Positions 42,609 through 54,166 of a stretch of 64,000 nucleotides of DNA are shown in pieces. Origin of the DNA: Herbidospora cretacea. Lineage in GTDB: Bacteria; Actinomycetota; Actinomycetes; Streptosporangiales; Streptosporangiaceae. The notes under the pieces were generated by a model that ran no database searches, was not told where the DNA came from, and saw only the letters and a list, made by a program, of their open reading frames with translations. The stretch lies in contig NZ_BBXG01000026.1 of the NCBI RefSeq assembly GCF_001570605.1, positions 58,969 through 122,968 on the forward strand, given 5' to 3'. The first letter of the stretch is position 1. Each line of letters begins with the position of its first letter. Both the position numbers and the translations under genes were made by a program.

Positions 42609-45026
42609 ATGACGAACGCGGAAGGCCGACTCGTCGGGGGCCGGTACCACTTGATAGAACCCATCGGCCGCGGCGGGATGGGCATCGTGTGGCGGGCCCA
42701 TGACGAGCTGCTCGACCGCGCCGTCGCGGTGAAGGAGGTCCGCTACGACAGCGCGATGGGCGACGAGCTCCCCGAGCTGAACCGCCGGACCATGCGGGAG
42801 GCGCGCGCCGCCGGGCGGCTGACCCACCCCAACGTGGTGGTCGTCCACGACGTGATCGAGGAGGACGGGCGGCCCTGGATCATCATGCAGCTCGTCGAGT
42901 CGCGGTCGCTCGGGCAGGTGATCCGGCAGGACGGGCCGCTGACGCCGAAGCGGGCGACGGAGATCGGGCTGCAGATCCTCGACGCGCTCCGGGCCGCCCA
43001 CGCGCAGGGCGTGTTACACCGGGACGTGAAGCCCGAGAACGTGCTGCTCGCCGACGACGGGCGGGTCGTGCTGACCGACTTCGGCATCGCGCGGGTCGAG
43101 ACCGACTCGACGATGACCCGCACCGGCCTGGTGGGGACCCCCGCCTTCATCGCGCCCGAGCGGCTGCGCGGCGGGCCCGCCCAGCGGGAGTCCGACCTGT
43201 GGTCGCTCGGCGCGACGCTCTACGCCGCCGTCGAGGGCCGCCCGCCACACGACAAGGGCATGGCGATGGCGACCATGCACGCCGTCCTGACCGAGCCGCC
43301 CGACCCCGCCCGCAACGCCGGGCCGCTGCGTCCGGTGCTGGACCGCCTCCTGGAGAAGGACCCGGCGACCCGGCCCGGCTACGACGAGACCGCCCGGCTG
43401 CTGCGCCGCGCGGCCACCGACCCGCCCGCGCCCCGGCCGGTCGACGTCTCGGGCTGGCCCTCCCCTCCGTCGCCGCCCCGCGCCGGGCGCGCCGCCAACG
43501 GCGTGCCCAAGCCGGGGTCGGTCCCGCAGGACTCCTTCGCCGACACCGACCCGGACCTGCCGACCACGCCCACCAAACACCCCAAAGGCGAGAAATCCGG
43601 TTCCGCACGCCCGGGGGAAGGCCCGGCCAAACCCTCCCCGGCCAAGGCGTCCCCGTCGACCGGCGCCTCCGCGCCGGGCCCGCACACCGGCGACTCGATC
43701 CCGGCCCAGCGCCCCGCCAAGCCCGACGCCAAGCCCGACGCCAAGCCCGACGCCAAGCCCGACGCCAAGCCCGACGCCAAGCCTGACCCGAAGCCCGAGG
43801 CGAAGCCCGCCGGCGCGAAGAAGGACGGCAAGCCCGAGGCCGCCGGAGTGGCCGCCGCGGCCTCCGAGGCCGAAGGCGAGGCCAAGGAGGCCAGGCCCGA
43901 GGTGCCACGTCAGGCCTCCGAGCCCGACCCCGTCCGTGAGTTCGCGCAGGAGGACGGGGCCGAGTCCCGCAAGGAAGCGCACCCCGAGCCCAAGAGCCCC
44001 CCGAAGCCCGCCAGCCGCCGCCCGCCGAGCGCCCCTTACGGCGGCGCGGGCGTGCGTCCGGGCGCCGGCCGTCCCGCCGAGGCTCCCCGGCCGAGCGAGC
44101 CCGCCCCGGCGGCCCGCCCGAGCGGCGCCGCCCGTCCGGAGGCGGCGGCGGTCCCGGCCGCCCTCTACGCCGACGAGCCCGGCCACACCCGGTTCGGCGA
44201 GCAGGCCTCCGTGCCGCTCCCGGAGCCCAGCCGCCAGGCCTGGGCCACCGTCGACATCCCCGAGCGCAGGAACGGCCTGATCAAGGCGGCGCTGATCGCC
44301 GTCCCGGTCCTCCTCGTGGGCGGCATCGCCCTGTGGCTCGGCATGAAGGAGGCCGGCAACCCGTCCGGCACCGCCGCGACGGTCAAGCCCCCGGCCGCCT
44401 CCGCCGACGCCGACCCGTCGGGCACGTCGTCGGGCGAGCCGTCTGAGGGGACGTCGGGTGAGCCGTCTGAGGGGGCGAGCGGCGGCGAGGAGTCGGACAA
44501 GCCGTCCGCGACCCCGTCGGATGACGAGGAGAAGGAGCCGAAGCCCTCCGAGTCCCCCTCCAAGGAGGAGGAAGAGGAGGACGCGCTCCCCAAGGGCTGG
44601 AAGATGTACAAGCACAAGTCAGGCTTCTCCATCGCCCTGCCGCCGAAATGGAAGTACGACTACACGGACAGCCGGGGCTCCTTCTTCCGCGGCCCGCTCG
44701 AAGGCGCCTACCTCCAGATCGGCTCCACCAGCACGCCGCGTGACGACGCGCTCGCCGACTGGAAGAACCAGGAAGCCACCTCGGTCCGCTACAGCTTCCC
44801 GGGCTACAAGCGGCTCAGCATGAAGAAGGTCGACTACTTCCGCGACGCCGCCGACTGGGAGTTCACCTTCACCACTGACGGCTTCAAGGGCCACATCCTC
44901 AACCGCGGATTCGTTGTCGACGACAAGCACGGCTACGCGATCCTGTGGAAGACCCGCGACAAGGACTGGGACAAGTACCGGCACTACTTCGACAACTTCG
45001 CCAAGACCTTCGAACCCGACAAGTAA
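42609..45026 (+). CDS. PknB-type membrane Ser/Thr protein kinase 1 with extracellular sensor-like domain
   Basis: An 805-residue receptor kinase. The kinase domain (residues 12-270) has the glycine loop IGRGGMGIVW, AVKEV with the ATP Lys, HRDVKPENVLL, DFGIARVE and GTPAFIAPERL. A Pro/Lys/Ala-rich linker of about 270 residues includes KPDA repeats. One membrane helix lies near residue 560 (KAALIAVPVLLVGGIALWLG), then an acidic Ser/Glu stalk and a C-terminal folded domain of about 145 residues starting LPKGWKMYKHKSGFSIALPP. The same extracellular domain is in the next kinase. GGAAGGGG precedes the ATG at 42609. Confidence 0.92.
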   Translation: MTNAEGRLVGGRYHLIEPIGRGGMGIVWRAHDELLDRAVAVKEVRYDSAMGDELPELNRRTMREARAAGRLTHPNVVVVHDVIEEDGRPWIIMQLVESRSLGQVIRQDGPLTPKRATEIGLQILDALRAAHAQGVLHRDVKPENVLLADDGRVVLTDFGIARVETDSTMTRTGLVGTPAFIAPERLRGGPAQRESDLWSLGATLYAAVEGRPPHDKGMAMATMHAVLTEPPDPARNAGPLRPVLDRLLEKDPATRPGYDETARLLRRAATDPPAPRPVDVSGWPSPPSPPRAGRAANGVPKPGSVPQDSFADTDPDLPTTPTKHPKGEKSGSARPGEGPAKPSPAKASPSTGASAPGPHTGDSIPAQRPAKPDAKPDAKPDAKPDAKPDAKPDPKPEAKPAGAKKDGKPEAAGVAAAASEAEGEAKEARPEVPRQASEPDPVREFAQEDGAESRKEAHPEPKSPPKPASRRPPSAPYGGAGVRPGAGRPAEAPRPSEPAPAARPSGAARPEAAAVPAALYADEPGHTRFGEQASVPLPEPSRQAWATVDIPERRNGLIKAALIAVPVLLVGGIALWLGMKEAGNPSGTAATVKPPAASADADPSGTSSGEPSEGTSGEPSEGASGGEESDKPSATPSDDEEKEPKPSESPSKEEEEEDALPKGWKMYKHKSGFSIALPPKWKYDYTDSRGSFFRGPLEGAYLQIGSTSTPRDDALADWKNQEATSVRYSFPGYKRLSMKKVDYFRDAADWEFTFTTDGFKGHILNRGFVVDDKHGYAILWKTRDKDWDKYRHYFDNFAKTFEPDK
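43716..43811 (+). repeat. 12-bp tandem repeat coding KPDA units in kinase 1
   Basis: Eight in-frame copies of GCCAAGCCCGAC, the first five identical and the last three diverged (CCTGAC, CCGAAGCCCGAG, GCGAAGCCCGCC). It encodes the Lys-Pro-Asp-Ala linker and can vary in copy number without a frameshift. Confidence 0.85.
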
Positions 45027-45070
45027 CCCCCTGTTGTGGGACGATGCCCAACGGTTCGAAGGGGGATGAT

Positions 45071-46941
<1,871 letters not shown>

Positions 46942-46942
<1 letters not shown>

Positions 46943-47583
46943 TGTCCGCCAGGAACGACGCGGTCCGCGCCGGTCTCGGCGTCGGGCTCGCGGTGGGGTT
47001 CTCCGGGCTGGCGTTCGGCGCGGCGGCGGTCACGGCCGGGCTGTCGGTGGCGCAGGCGTGCGCGCTGAGCCTGTTCGCGTTCACCGGCGCGTCCCAGTTC
47101 GCCCTCGCGGGAGCGGTCGCCGGTGGCGGGGCCCTCGTTCCCGCCGTCGCGGGCGCGCTGCTGCTCGGGGCCCGCAACGGCCTGTACGGCCTGCGCCTGG
47201 CCACCCTCCTCCCGTCCCGCCTGCGCGCGCTGACCGCCCACGGCATCATCGACGAGACCTCGGCGGTCGCCTTCGCCCACCCCGGCGAGGCCAAAACGGG
47301 CTTCTACACCACCTTCGCCAGCCTCTACGTCACCTGGAACCTGGCCACCCTCCTGGCCGCGCTCGGCGCGTCACAGGTGGCCGACCCGACCGTTTTCGGG
47401 CTGGACGCGGTCGGACCGGCAACCTTTCTGGCCCTGCTCTGGCCCCGCCTGAAGGAGTCGGCCGAAGACCGGAAGGTGGCCGTGGCCGGGGTGGTCATCG
47501 CGCTGGCCGCGACCCCGTTCCTCCCGGCCGGGATCCCCGTCCTGCTGGCGGCGGCCGGCGCGCTGGTGGTGCTGGTCAGATGA
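46942..47583 (+). CDS. azlC: AzlC-family branched-chain amino acid exporter, large subunit
   Basis: A 213-residue membrane protein with about six hydrophobic helices. FSGLAFGAAAVTAGLSVAQA, SLFAFTGASQFAL and GARNGLYGLRLATLLPS are the family motifs. With AzlD it exports branched-chain amino acids or related compounds. The ATG is in the TGATG overlap with kinase 2, so it is translated with the kinase gene, and its stop overlaps azlD as ATGA. Confidence 0.9.
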
Positions 47584-47879
47584 ATCTCTGGTGGGCCGTC
47601 ATCGCCACGTGCGTGGGCTGCTACCTGCTGAAATACGCCGGTCTTGCCGCCCCCAGGAAGATCCTCGACCGGCCGGCCGTGCAGCGGTTCGCCACGGTCG
47701 TGCCGGTGGCGCTGCTGGCCGCGCTGATCGCCGTGCAGTCGTTCGGCCAGGGCTTCGACGCCCCCAGGACGGCGGGCCTGGCCGCCGCCGTGATCGCCCT
47801 CCTGCTGCGCGCCCCGTTCCTCGTGGTTCTGGTCGTCGCGGCCCTAGTTACCGGACTGCTACGAATAACGGGCATGTGA
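47580..47879 (+). CDS. azlD: AzlD-family branched-chain amino acid exporter, small subunit
   Basis: A 99-residue membrane protein with three to four helices, starting MNLWWAVIATCVGCYLLKYAG and holding RFATVVPVALLAALIAVQSF. Its size, hydrophobicity and 4-bp coupling to azlC identify it as AzlD. It follows the kinase 2 - azlC pair and is followed 26 bp later by kinase 3. Confidence 0.9.
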   Translation: MNLWWAVIATCVGCYLLKYAGLAAPRKILDRPAVQRFATVVPVALLAALIAVQSFGQGFDAPRTAGLAAAVIALLLRAPFLVVLVVAALVTGLLRITGM

Positions 47880-47905
47880 TTCGCCTGCTGGGGTAGCCGG
47901 GCGGC

Positions 47906-49285
47906 ATGCCCGAGTCTCAGACATCCGACCGCACCGTCGCCGGCCGTTATCGACTGATGGAACCACTCGGCCGGGGTGGGATGGGCACCGTGTGGCGTGC
48001 CCTGGACGAAACCCTGGAACGCGAAGTCGCCGTGAAGGAGCTCAACGCGGACCTGTCAGGCGCCGAACGCGAGAACTTCACGATCCGCACCCTCCGGGAG
48101 GCCCGCGCCGCCGGCCGGCTCAGCCACCCGGCCGTGGCCGCCGTCTACGACGTGTTCGAGGAGAACGGCCACCCGTGGATCGTCATGCAGTACGTGCCGT
48201 CCACCACCCTGGGGGCGCTGATCCGCGACAACGGCCCGATGCGCCCCCACCGGGTGGCCACCATCGGCCTCCAGGTCCTGAGCGCGCTGCAGGCCGCCCA
48301 CGCGGCGGGCGTCCTGCACCGGGACGTCAAGCCCGACAACGTGCTGATCACCCCCGACGGCCGGGCCGTCCTCACGGACTTCGGCATCGCCGCCATGGAG
48401 GACGACAGCCCCGTCACCCGCACCGGAGCCCTCGTCGGCACGCCCGCCTTCATCAGCCCCGAACGCGCCGCCGGCGGCCGGGCGGTCCGCGCCTCCGACC
48501 TGTGGTCGCTGGGCGTGACCCTCTTCCTCGCCGTTGAGGGCCGCTCCCCGTTCCACCGGGGCCACGCGATGGCCTCCCTGGCCGCCGTCATGTACGAACC
48601 CTTCGGCCAGCTCTACCGGGCCGGCCCGCTGACCCCCGTCCTGCACGGCCTGCTGGAGAAGGACCCGGCCGCCCGGATGACGGCCGTGGAGGCCGAACGC
48701 CACCTCCACAACATCGTCAACGGCATCACGTCCGAACCGACGGCCCCGTTCATCCCGGTCCCCCCGCCACCGGTCACCACCAGCCCGCTCGCCGCGGCGG
48801 CCAAACCCCGTAAGAGCTGGCCGTTCACCGCCGTCGTCTCGGCCGTCCTGGCCGTCGGCCTCAGCGCCGGGACCATCGCCTACGTCACCGCGGGCGACCA
48901 CCCGGCCAACCCCGCCGACACGATCCCCGCCCAGGTCCCGGCGAAGAAGAAGGCGGCGACCACCACCCCGGAACCCTCGTCGGAGCCGAAGTCCGAGCAG
49001 GAGGAACCGGTGGTGCGGCAGACCGACCGCCGTGAGCCGGAGCAGCCGCAGCAGCCGAAGGAGAGGTCGCAGGCCCCCTCCCCAAAACCCCGTCCGTCCG
49101 GTCAGTCAAGCAAGGAGGCCAGCACCCCAAGCGAGAAGCCCGAGGAAGAGCCCACCCCCACGGAGGAGCCCAGCATGGAGGAGAACACCGGCGAGGAGGG
49201 CGAGGACCAGGGAAGAAACCAGGACCAGGAGGACCCGGCCCTGGAAAGCACCAGTCAGCTTGACGGCGGACTTCCTGACGAATAA
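47906..49285 (+). CDS. PknB-type membrane Ser/Thr protein kinase 3
   Basis: A 459-residue kinase. Motifs: LGRGGMGTVWRALDETLERE, AVKELNADL, HRDVKPDNVLITPDG, DFGIAAMEDDS, GTPAFISPERAAGG. One membrane helix lies near residues 302-322 (FTAVVSAVLAVGLSAGTIAYV). The outer part is only a disordered Pro/Glu/Ser/Lys tail of about 130 residues, ending QLDGGLPDE, without the folded domain of kinases 1 and 2. The start has no strong ribosome-binding site. It is the third kinase in 7 kb, after azlCD on the same strand. Confidence 0.92.
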   Translation: MPESQTSDRTVAGRYRLMEPLGRGGMGTVWRALDETLEREVAVKELNADLSGAERENFTIRTLREARAAGRLSHPAVAAVYDVFEENGHPWIVMQYVPSTTLGALIRDNGPMRPHRVATIGLQVLSALQAAHAAGVLHRDVKPDNVLITPDGRAVLTDFGIAAMEDDSPVTRTGALVGTPAFISPERAAGGRAVRASDLWSLGVTLFLAVEGRSPFHRGHAMASLAAVMYEPFGQLYRAGPLTPVLHGLLEKDPAARMTAVEAERHLHNIVNGITSEPTAPFIPVPPPPVTTSPLAAAAKPRKSWPFTAVVSAVLAVGLSAGTIAYVTAGDHPANPADTIPAQVPAKKKAATTTPEPSSEPKSEQEEPVVRQTDRREPEQPQQPKERSQAPSPKPRPSGQSSKEASTPSEKPEEEPTPTEEPSMEENTGEEGEDQGRNQDQEDPALESTSQLDGGLPDE

Positions 49286-49314
49286 TTGCCCCTAACGCTC
49301 CCACCGCCGGGCAC

Positions 49315-50172
49315 GTGACCGATATGGACGACATCACCGGAGGAATCCTCAAACTCACCGACGACCTCGCCCTGACGAGAATGGGCTACGGCGCCATGCG
49401 CCTGACCGGCCCGGGGATCTGGGGCCCGCCCCGCGACCCCGCCGAGGCCGTCCGGGTGCTCCGCACCGTCGTGGACCTCGGCCTCCTCCACATCGACACC
49501 AGCGACTACTACGGCCCTCACGTGGTGAACGACCTCATCCGCGAGGCCCTCCACCCCTACCCTTCGGGCCTGCGCATCGTGACCAAGGTCGGCGCCCGTC
49601 GCGGCGACGACAAATCGTGGTTCCCGGCGATGACCGAACCGGAACTGATCGAGGCCGTGTACGACAACCTCAAGCGCCTCGACACGGAACAGCTCGACGT
49701 GGTCAACCTCCGCATGCCCGACACGAGCGACCCGACGATCCCCTTCAGCGTCCTGACCGCCCTCCAGGACGAGGGCCTGATCGCCCACCTGGGCGTCAGC
49801 AACGTGACCGCCGACCAGCTCCTGATCTGCCGGGGCATCGCACCCGTGGTCTGCGTCCAGAACGAGTACAACCTGGTCAACCGCAGGGACGACGACCTCG
49901 TGGACGTGTGCGCGGAGAACAGGATCGCCTACGTCCCCTTCTTCCCGTTGGGCGGCTTCTCCCCGCTCCAGTCGGAGATCCTCGACGAGGTGGCGACCGA
50001 ACTCGGCGCGACCCGCCAGCAGACCGCTTTGGCCTGGCTCCTCCACCGCTCGCCGACGATCTGCGTCATCCCGGGCACCTCGTCACTCGCCCATCTGAGG
50101 GAGAACGTCGAAGCCTCCGGAATCGCGCTGACCGACGAGCAGTACCGCCGCCTCACGGGTATCCCACACTGA
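49315..50172 (+). CDS. Aldo/keto reductase
   Basis: A 285-residue NADPH-dependent barrel oxidoreductase. GYGAMRLTGPGIWG opens it; the catalytic Asp and Tyr are in HIDTSDYYGPHVVN and the Lys in IVTKVGARRG. The position of the usual catalytic His reads VVNLRMPD, with Arg, as in some actinobacterial members. Cofactor binding is shown by VIPGTSSLAHLRENVEA. GTG at 49315 or ATG at 49324 are both possible. The end overlaps the convergent NACHT gene by 20 bp. The substrate is unknown. Confidence 0.88.
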   Translation: MTDMDDITGGILKLTDDLALTRMGYGAMRLTGPGIWGPPRDPAEAVRVLRTVVDLGLLHIDTSDYYGPHVVNDLIREALHPYPSGLRIVTKVGARRGDDKSWFPAMTEPELIEAVYDNLKRLDTEQLDVVNLRMPDTSDPTIPFSVLTALQDEGLIAHLGVSNVTADQLLICRGIAPVVCVQNEYNLVNRRDDDLVDVCAENRIAYVPFFPLGGFSPLQSEILDEVATELGATRQQTALAWLLHRSPTICVIPGTSSLAHLRENVEASGIALTDEQYRRLTGIPH

Positions 50173-53100
50173 TCCGTTTTCTCGGGCCGCCGTCGTCATA
50201 GACCTGCGACTCGGGAAATTTCTTCTTCAGCGAATCGAGGTCAGCATATTTCGACACGTCGACGCTGAAATTGCGGAGGGCGGGAAGTTGGCCGAGAACG
50301 GCGACGTCTTCCAGACGGCCAGGCCCGGATATGACCAGGCTTTCCAGCGACCGCGCCCCGGCCAGTCGGCCGATGTCCTCGACCGCCGATGCGGACACCC
50401 TCAAGACTCGCAGAAGGGGGAACCGCTCGATTCCCCGCAGGCTGCGAATGCCCTCGACCTCCAGCCTCGTGAGCACCGGCGCCAAGAACGTCGCCAGGTC
50501 GAGATCGCGAAACCCGCCGAGGTGCAGAGCGGAGAGCCTCGGCAACTCCACCGGCCCTCCCAGTCGCACGGAGGGACCACGGGGATCGAGCCTGAGGTCG
50601 GTGATCGACGCGCCGCCCAGAGGCGTCAGATCGAGGTCGACCTCTGCGACCATCTCGAGAGACTCCAAGCCCGGCATGTCCCGGAAAACCGACAGCTGAT
50701 CTCGCAGGATTCGCGCATCAATCTGCGGCGAGGCGCCGATTCTCGTGAACTTCGAGGCGATCAGTGGCGAGAAGTCGATCGATCGGCTGGAATATCCGTC
50801 GAGCCAGACAGCTTGGGGCCCGGAGAGTTCACGGACGAAGTCCAGGTCACCGATGGCCCCGAGGCCGATTCTCAGTGTGTGGAGGTTCTCCAGCTCGCCC
50901 AGTGCGGGAATCAGCTCCCGCCGATTCAACGTGAAACTACCCGCGTCGAGAGGCGTTCCACGGATGACGTTCCTGGCGTATTCGGCCGGGTTGAAATGGT
51001 CCCACGCCCTCAGCAATTCTTTCTGCACATCTTGAGAATAATGGTTCTTCAATTCGGCGATGATGCGGAGAGCCTGCTCGGTGCCGAACTCCGATGCCGC
51101 CCGGATCGTGGCGACCATCTGCCGGATCGTCGTGGGCGTCGCCTCGGCCAGCAGATCCAGCGCCCAGTCCCCCGCGTTGACGATCGCCCTCGCGGCGTTG
51201 ATCGTCCGGGGAGGGATCACCGTCTCGGCCCGGCTCTGGATCTCTTTTCGCAGCGCGGGCGGCAGTTCCGGCGAAGTCTCCAGACAGGCCAGCGCGAGCA
51301 GACAGCGATCGTCGGCGAGTGGGTCGTTCTCGTCGGCGGGTCGTGTCCCCTGCCCGAGCAGACCCCAGAGAAGCTCCTCCCGCATGCGCGGAAAGGCATG
51401 GCCCGCCGCCATGACGACCGTCTCGCGCCACTGGTCCTCGTGGGCGTGGTCGACGAGGAACCCGATGTCGTTCTGGGAGACGGCTTCCAGGGCGGCCAGA
51501 TACTCCTGGAAGGTCCGGTGCACGAAGTCGACCCGGCCGACCACCGGCTCCCGGAGCAGCCCGCTGCGTTCGAGAAGGTGCCGGTAGATCTCCTCGGCCG
51601 TCATGCCGCGCAGATCCGTCAGCGAGAGCATCTTCTGCCTGACCCGCTCGGTGACCTCCTCCGTCGGCGCGTCCGACTTGCCGTTCCGGGCCATCCAGTA
51701 GGCGATGTCCTGGAGAAAGAGCGTCTTGACCGTCTTGGACAGGACGGCGTCGACCACCAGCCCCTGATCGGTCCCGCGCCTCTCCAGCAGCATGTCGAGG
51801 GCGACGTCGTAGAGCTCCATCCGGTTTCCGGGCAGCCGTCCGTGCCGGTCGCGGTTGAGGGCGCACAGCAGCGCGCAGAGCAGCGGCGAGCTCGCGATCA
51901 GGCGCAGATGCCCGCGCCGGGAGATCCCTTCGGCCAGGGTCCCGCCGAGGGCCAGGACATCGTCTCTCTCCTCGGCGGAGACCATCCCCGCTGCCACCGC
52001 TTCATGCCAGTGCGCGACGCATTCGCGGATCACCGGCGGCGACATGGGCTGGAGCTCGTAGGACACGAAGCCCTCACCGGCGAGCCATGCGGAGTCGATG
52101 GCGCCCGGCCGGGAGGTGACGACGTACCGGGCCTGTGGGAAGGCCTGGATGAGCTCGCGGACCCACGCGTGCGCGTCGCGGCGGCGGGCCTCCGGTAGTT
52201 CGTCGACGCCGTCGATGAGCACGACCGCGCGGCCGGTCCGCAGGTGCCGCTGCACCCAGCCGCGCGGCATCTCGTCGGCGATGTGCCGCCCGACCTGGAC
52301 GAGGAAGTCGGCGGGCGCCGGCAGCTCCTGATCGACGAACTGCCGCAGCGGGATGGAGAACGGCACGCAGTCCCGCAGGTCGGCCATGGCGGAAGGAAGA
52401 TCGCGCAGGGCCGCCCGCACGGCGATCCAGCGCAGCAGCGTGGTCTTGCCCCCACCGGCCTCGCCCCTGATCAGCAGGCGGCGTTCCGCACCGATGATCT
52501 CCTCGGTGGATCGCTGGTCGCTCTCGCCCTCGCCGGCGAGCGCCAGATCCACGTAGGCCAGCCGGAGCGGGTAGCGACGACTCGCCTCGGTGAGCGTCGC
52601 GCCGAACAGTTCCATGTGGTCGAGGGTGAGTCCCACCTGCCGCCGGTAGTCGAGCTCGAAGTCGACCAGAGGCGCTTCGGGGAGCCGGGCGAGCACCTCT
52701 TCCAGGTGCTCGACGATCGCCGTGTCCCGGCGGAGCAACTCGGTCAGCACCCCAGGCTGGAACTCCGGCAGGGACCGGGCCGTCTGCACCAGGAACGCGC
52801 AGCACTCCCGCCTCAACCGCAGGTAGAACCCCGCAGCGGAGGTCGAGAGGTCACGCGACAGATCCGGCAGGTGCCGGTCGAGGTAGGCGGCGTCGAGGTC
52901 GGCCGCGAACAGGTCCTCGTCGGTGAAGGCGGCCCGTTCGAACGTCAGCCGTACAAGATCGAGAGCGGCCGACCACTCGTGTTCGGGAAGCGAGCCGATC
53001 TCGCCCCGCACGAACGGCTCGATCTTGGCCGCGACCGTCTCGGCCATGCGCTCCCCGAGCCGCCGGGTGGCCCGCTGCTGCGCGAACCCGCTCGCCCTGC

Positions 53101-53227
53101 GGCTCAGGGCGTCGATGCCGTCCTTGGCGATGTCGGCGGCCAGCGCCCGGTCGCCCAGCCACAGCTTGACCGCGCTCTGCACCACGGAGGTGCCCAGGGA
53201 GATCGCCGCGACCTCTAACCCGCTCAT
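50153..53227 (-). CDS. NACHT NTPase with leucine-rich repeats (NLR-like)
   Basis: A 1024-residue STAND NTPase. Residues 1-245 are a helical N-terminal region (GDRALAADIAKDGIDALSRR and so on), where the effector part is expected. The NACHT core has Walker A LIRGEAGGGKTTLLRW near residue 255, Walker B AVVLIDGVDELPEARRR, then YVVTSRPGAID and a winged-helix part ending FVHRTFQEYLAAL. Residues of about 770-1010 are leucine-rich repeats (LENLHTLRIGLGAIGDLDF; LPRLSALHLGGFRDLDLATF). Such proteins include anti-phage bNACHT systems. TAGTTT lies six bases before the ATG. The LRR part is visibly less GC-rich than its neighbours, which suggests transfer. Confidence 0.87.
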   Translation of the reverse strand: MSGLEVAAISLGTSVVQSAVKLWLGDRALAADIAKDGIDALSRRASGFAQQRATRRLGERMAETVAAKIEPFVRGEIGSLPEHEWSAALDLVRLTFERAAFTDEDLFAADLDAAYLDRHLPDLSRDLSTSAAGFYLRLRRECCAFLVQTARSLPEFQPGVLTELLRRDTAIVEHLEEVLARLPEAPLVDFELDYRRQVGLTLDHMELFGATLTEASRRYPLRLAYVDLALAGEGESDQRSTEEIIGAERRLLIRGEAGGGKTTLLRWIAVRAALRDLPSAMADLRDCVPFSIPLRQFVDQELPAPADFLVQVGRHIADEMPRGWVQRHLRTGRAVVLIDGVDELPEARRRDAHAWVRELIQAFPQARYVVTSRPGAIDSAWLAGEGFVSYELQPMSPPVIRECVAHWHEAVAAGMVSAEERDDVLALGGTLAEGISRRGHLRLIASSPLLCALLCALNRDRHGRLPGNRMELYDVALDMLLERRGTDQGLVVDAVLSKTVKTLFLQDIAYWMARNGKSDAPTEEVTERVRQKMLSLTDLRGMTAEEIYRHLLERSGLLREPVVGRVDFVHRTFQEYLAALEAVSQNDIGFLVDHAHEDQWRETVVMAAGHAFPRMREELLWGLLGQGTRPADENDPLADDRCLLALACLETSPELPPALRKEIQSRAETVIPPRTINAARAIVNAGDWALDLLAEATPTTIRQMVATIRAASEFGTEQALRIIAELKNHYSQDVQKELLRAWDHFNPAEYARNVIRGTPLDAGSFTLNRRELIPALGELENLHTLRIGLGAIGDLDFVRELSGPQAVWLDGYSSRSIDFSPLIASKFTRIGASPQIDARILRDQLSVFRDMPGLESLEMVAEVDLDLTPLGGASITDLRLDPRGPSVRLGGPVELPRLSALHLGGFRDLDLATFLAPVLTRLEVEGIRSLRGIERFPLLRVLRVSASAVEDIGRLAGARSLESLVISGPGRLEDVAVLGQLPALRNFSVDVSKYADLDSLKKKFPESQVYDDGGPRKRISVGYP

Positions 53228-53233
53228 GCGGGC

Positions 53234-53239
53234 AAACTA
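53234..53239 (-). promoter_or_regulatory. Putative -10 element, leaderless NACHT gene
   Basis: TAGTTT on the minus strand, six bases before the ATG at 53227. It overlaps the stop codon of the upstream pseudouridine synthase gene. Confidence 0.4.
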
Positions 53240-54166
53240 CGACTCCGCGGCGATCACATCGAGCGATTGGGCCAGATCCGCCGGATATTCCGCGTTGAAG
53301 GCGACCCATTCCCCCGTAGAGGGGTGCTCGAAAGCCAGCGACACGGCGTGCAGCCACTGCCGCCCCAGCCCGAGCCGCGCCGACAGGGTGGGGTCGGCGC
53401 CATATTGGAGGTCCCCCACGCAGGGATGACGCATCGTCGACATGTGGACCCGGATCTGGTGGGTCCGGCCGGTCTCCAGGCGGATGTCGAGAAGCGAGGC
53501 CGCCCGGAAGGCCTCAAGGGTGTCGTAGTGGGTCACCGACTCCTTGCCCCCGGCCACGACGGCCCACCGGCCGTCTCCGGACGGGTGCCGGTCGATGGGG
53601 GCGTCGATGGTGCCGCGCAGCGGGTCCATGTGGCCCTGGACCAGAGCGTGGTACCGCTTCTCCACGGTCCGCTCCTTGAACGCCCGCTTCAGCAGCGTGT
53701 AGGCCCGCTCGCTCTTGGCCACCACCATGCAGCCGGTCGTGTTGGCGTCGAGCCGGTGGACGATCCCCTGCCGCTCGGCGGCGCCGCTGGTGGAGACCCG
53801 GTGGCCGGTGCCCAGCAGGCCGCCGATGACGGTCGGCCCCGTCCATCCGACGGAGGGGTGGGCGGCCACGCCGATGGGCTTGTTGACCACGACGATGTCG
53901 TCGTCCTCGTACAGGATCGTCATCCCGGGGACCGGTTCGGCCACCGGCATGGGAGCCGACGCCGGCGGCGGGATCGTCACGTCGAGCCAGGCGCCGGCCG
54001 TGACCCGGTCGGACTTGCCGGCCGGCGACCCGTCGACGAGGACGTCCCCGCCGATGATCAGCTCGGCCGCGCGGGTGCGGGAGAAGCCGAAGAGACGAGC
54101 GAGAGCGGCGTCGAGCCGCTCTCCCTCCAGTCCGTCGGGCACGGGCAGGGAGCGCTGGTCAGGCAT
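53237..54166 (-). CDS. RluA/RluD-family pseudouridine synthase
   Basis: A 309-residue rRNA-modifying enzyme. An N-terminal S4 domain ([38 protein letters not shown]) is followed by the catalytic domain with [21 protein letters not shown], the active-site Asp in [31 protein letters not shown] and [11 protein letters not shown]. It matches RluD-like enzymes that modify the large rRNA. The ATG at 54166 overlaps the lspA stop by 8 bp, the standard lspA-rluD order. Confidence 0.94.
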   Translation of the reverse strand: MPDQRSLPVPDGLEGERLDAALARLFGFSRTRAAELIIGGDVLVDGSPAGKSDRVTAGAWLDVTIPPPASAPMPVAEPVPGMTILYEDDDIVVVNKPIGVAAHPSVGWTGPTVIGGLLGTGHRVSTSGAAERQGIVHRLDANTTGCMVVAKSERAYTLLKRAFKERTVEKRYHALVQGHMDPLRGTIDAPIDRHPSGDGRWAVVAGGKESVTHYDTLEAFRAASLLDIRLETGRTHQIRVHMSTMRHPCVGDLQYGADPTLSARLGLGRQWLHAVSLAFEHPSTGEWVAFNAEYPADLAQSLDVIAAES

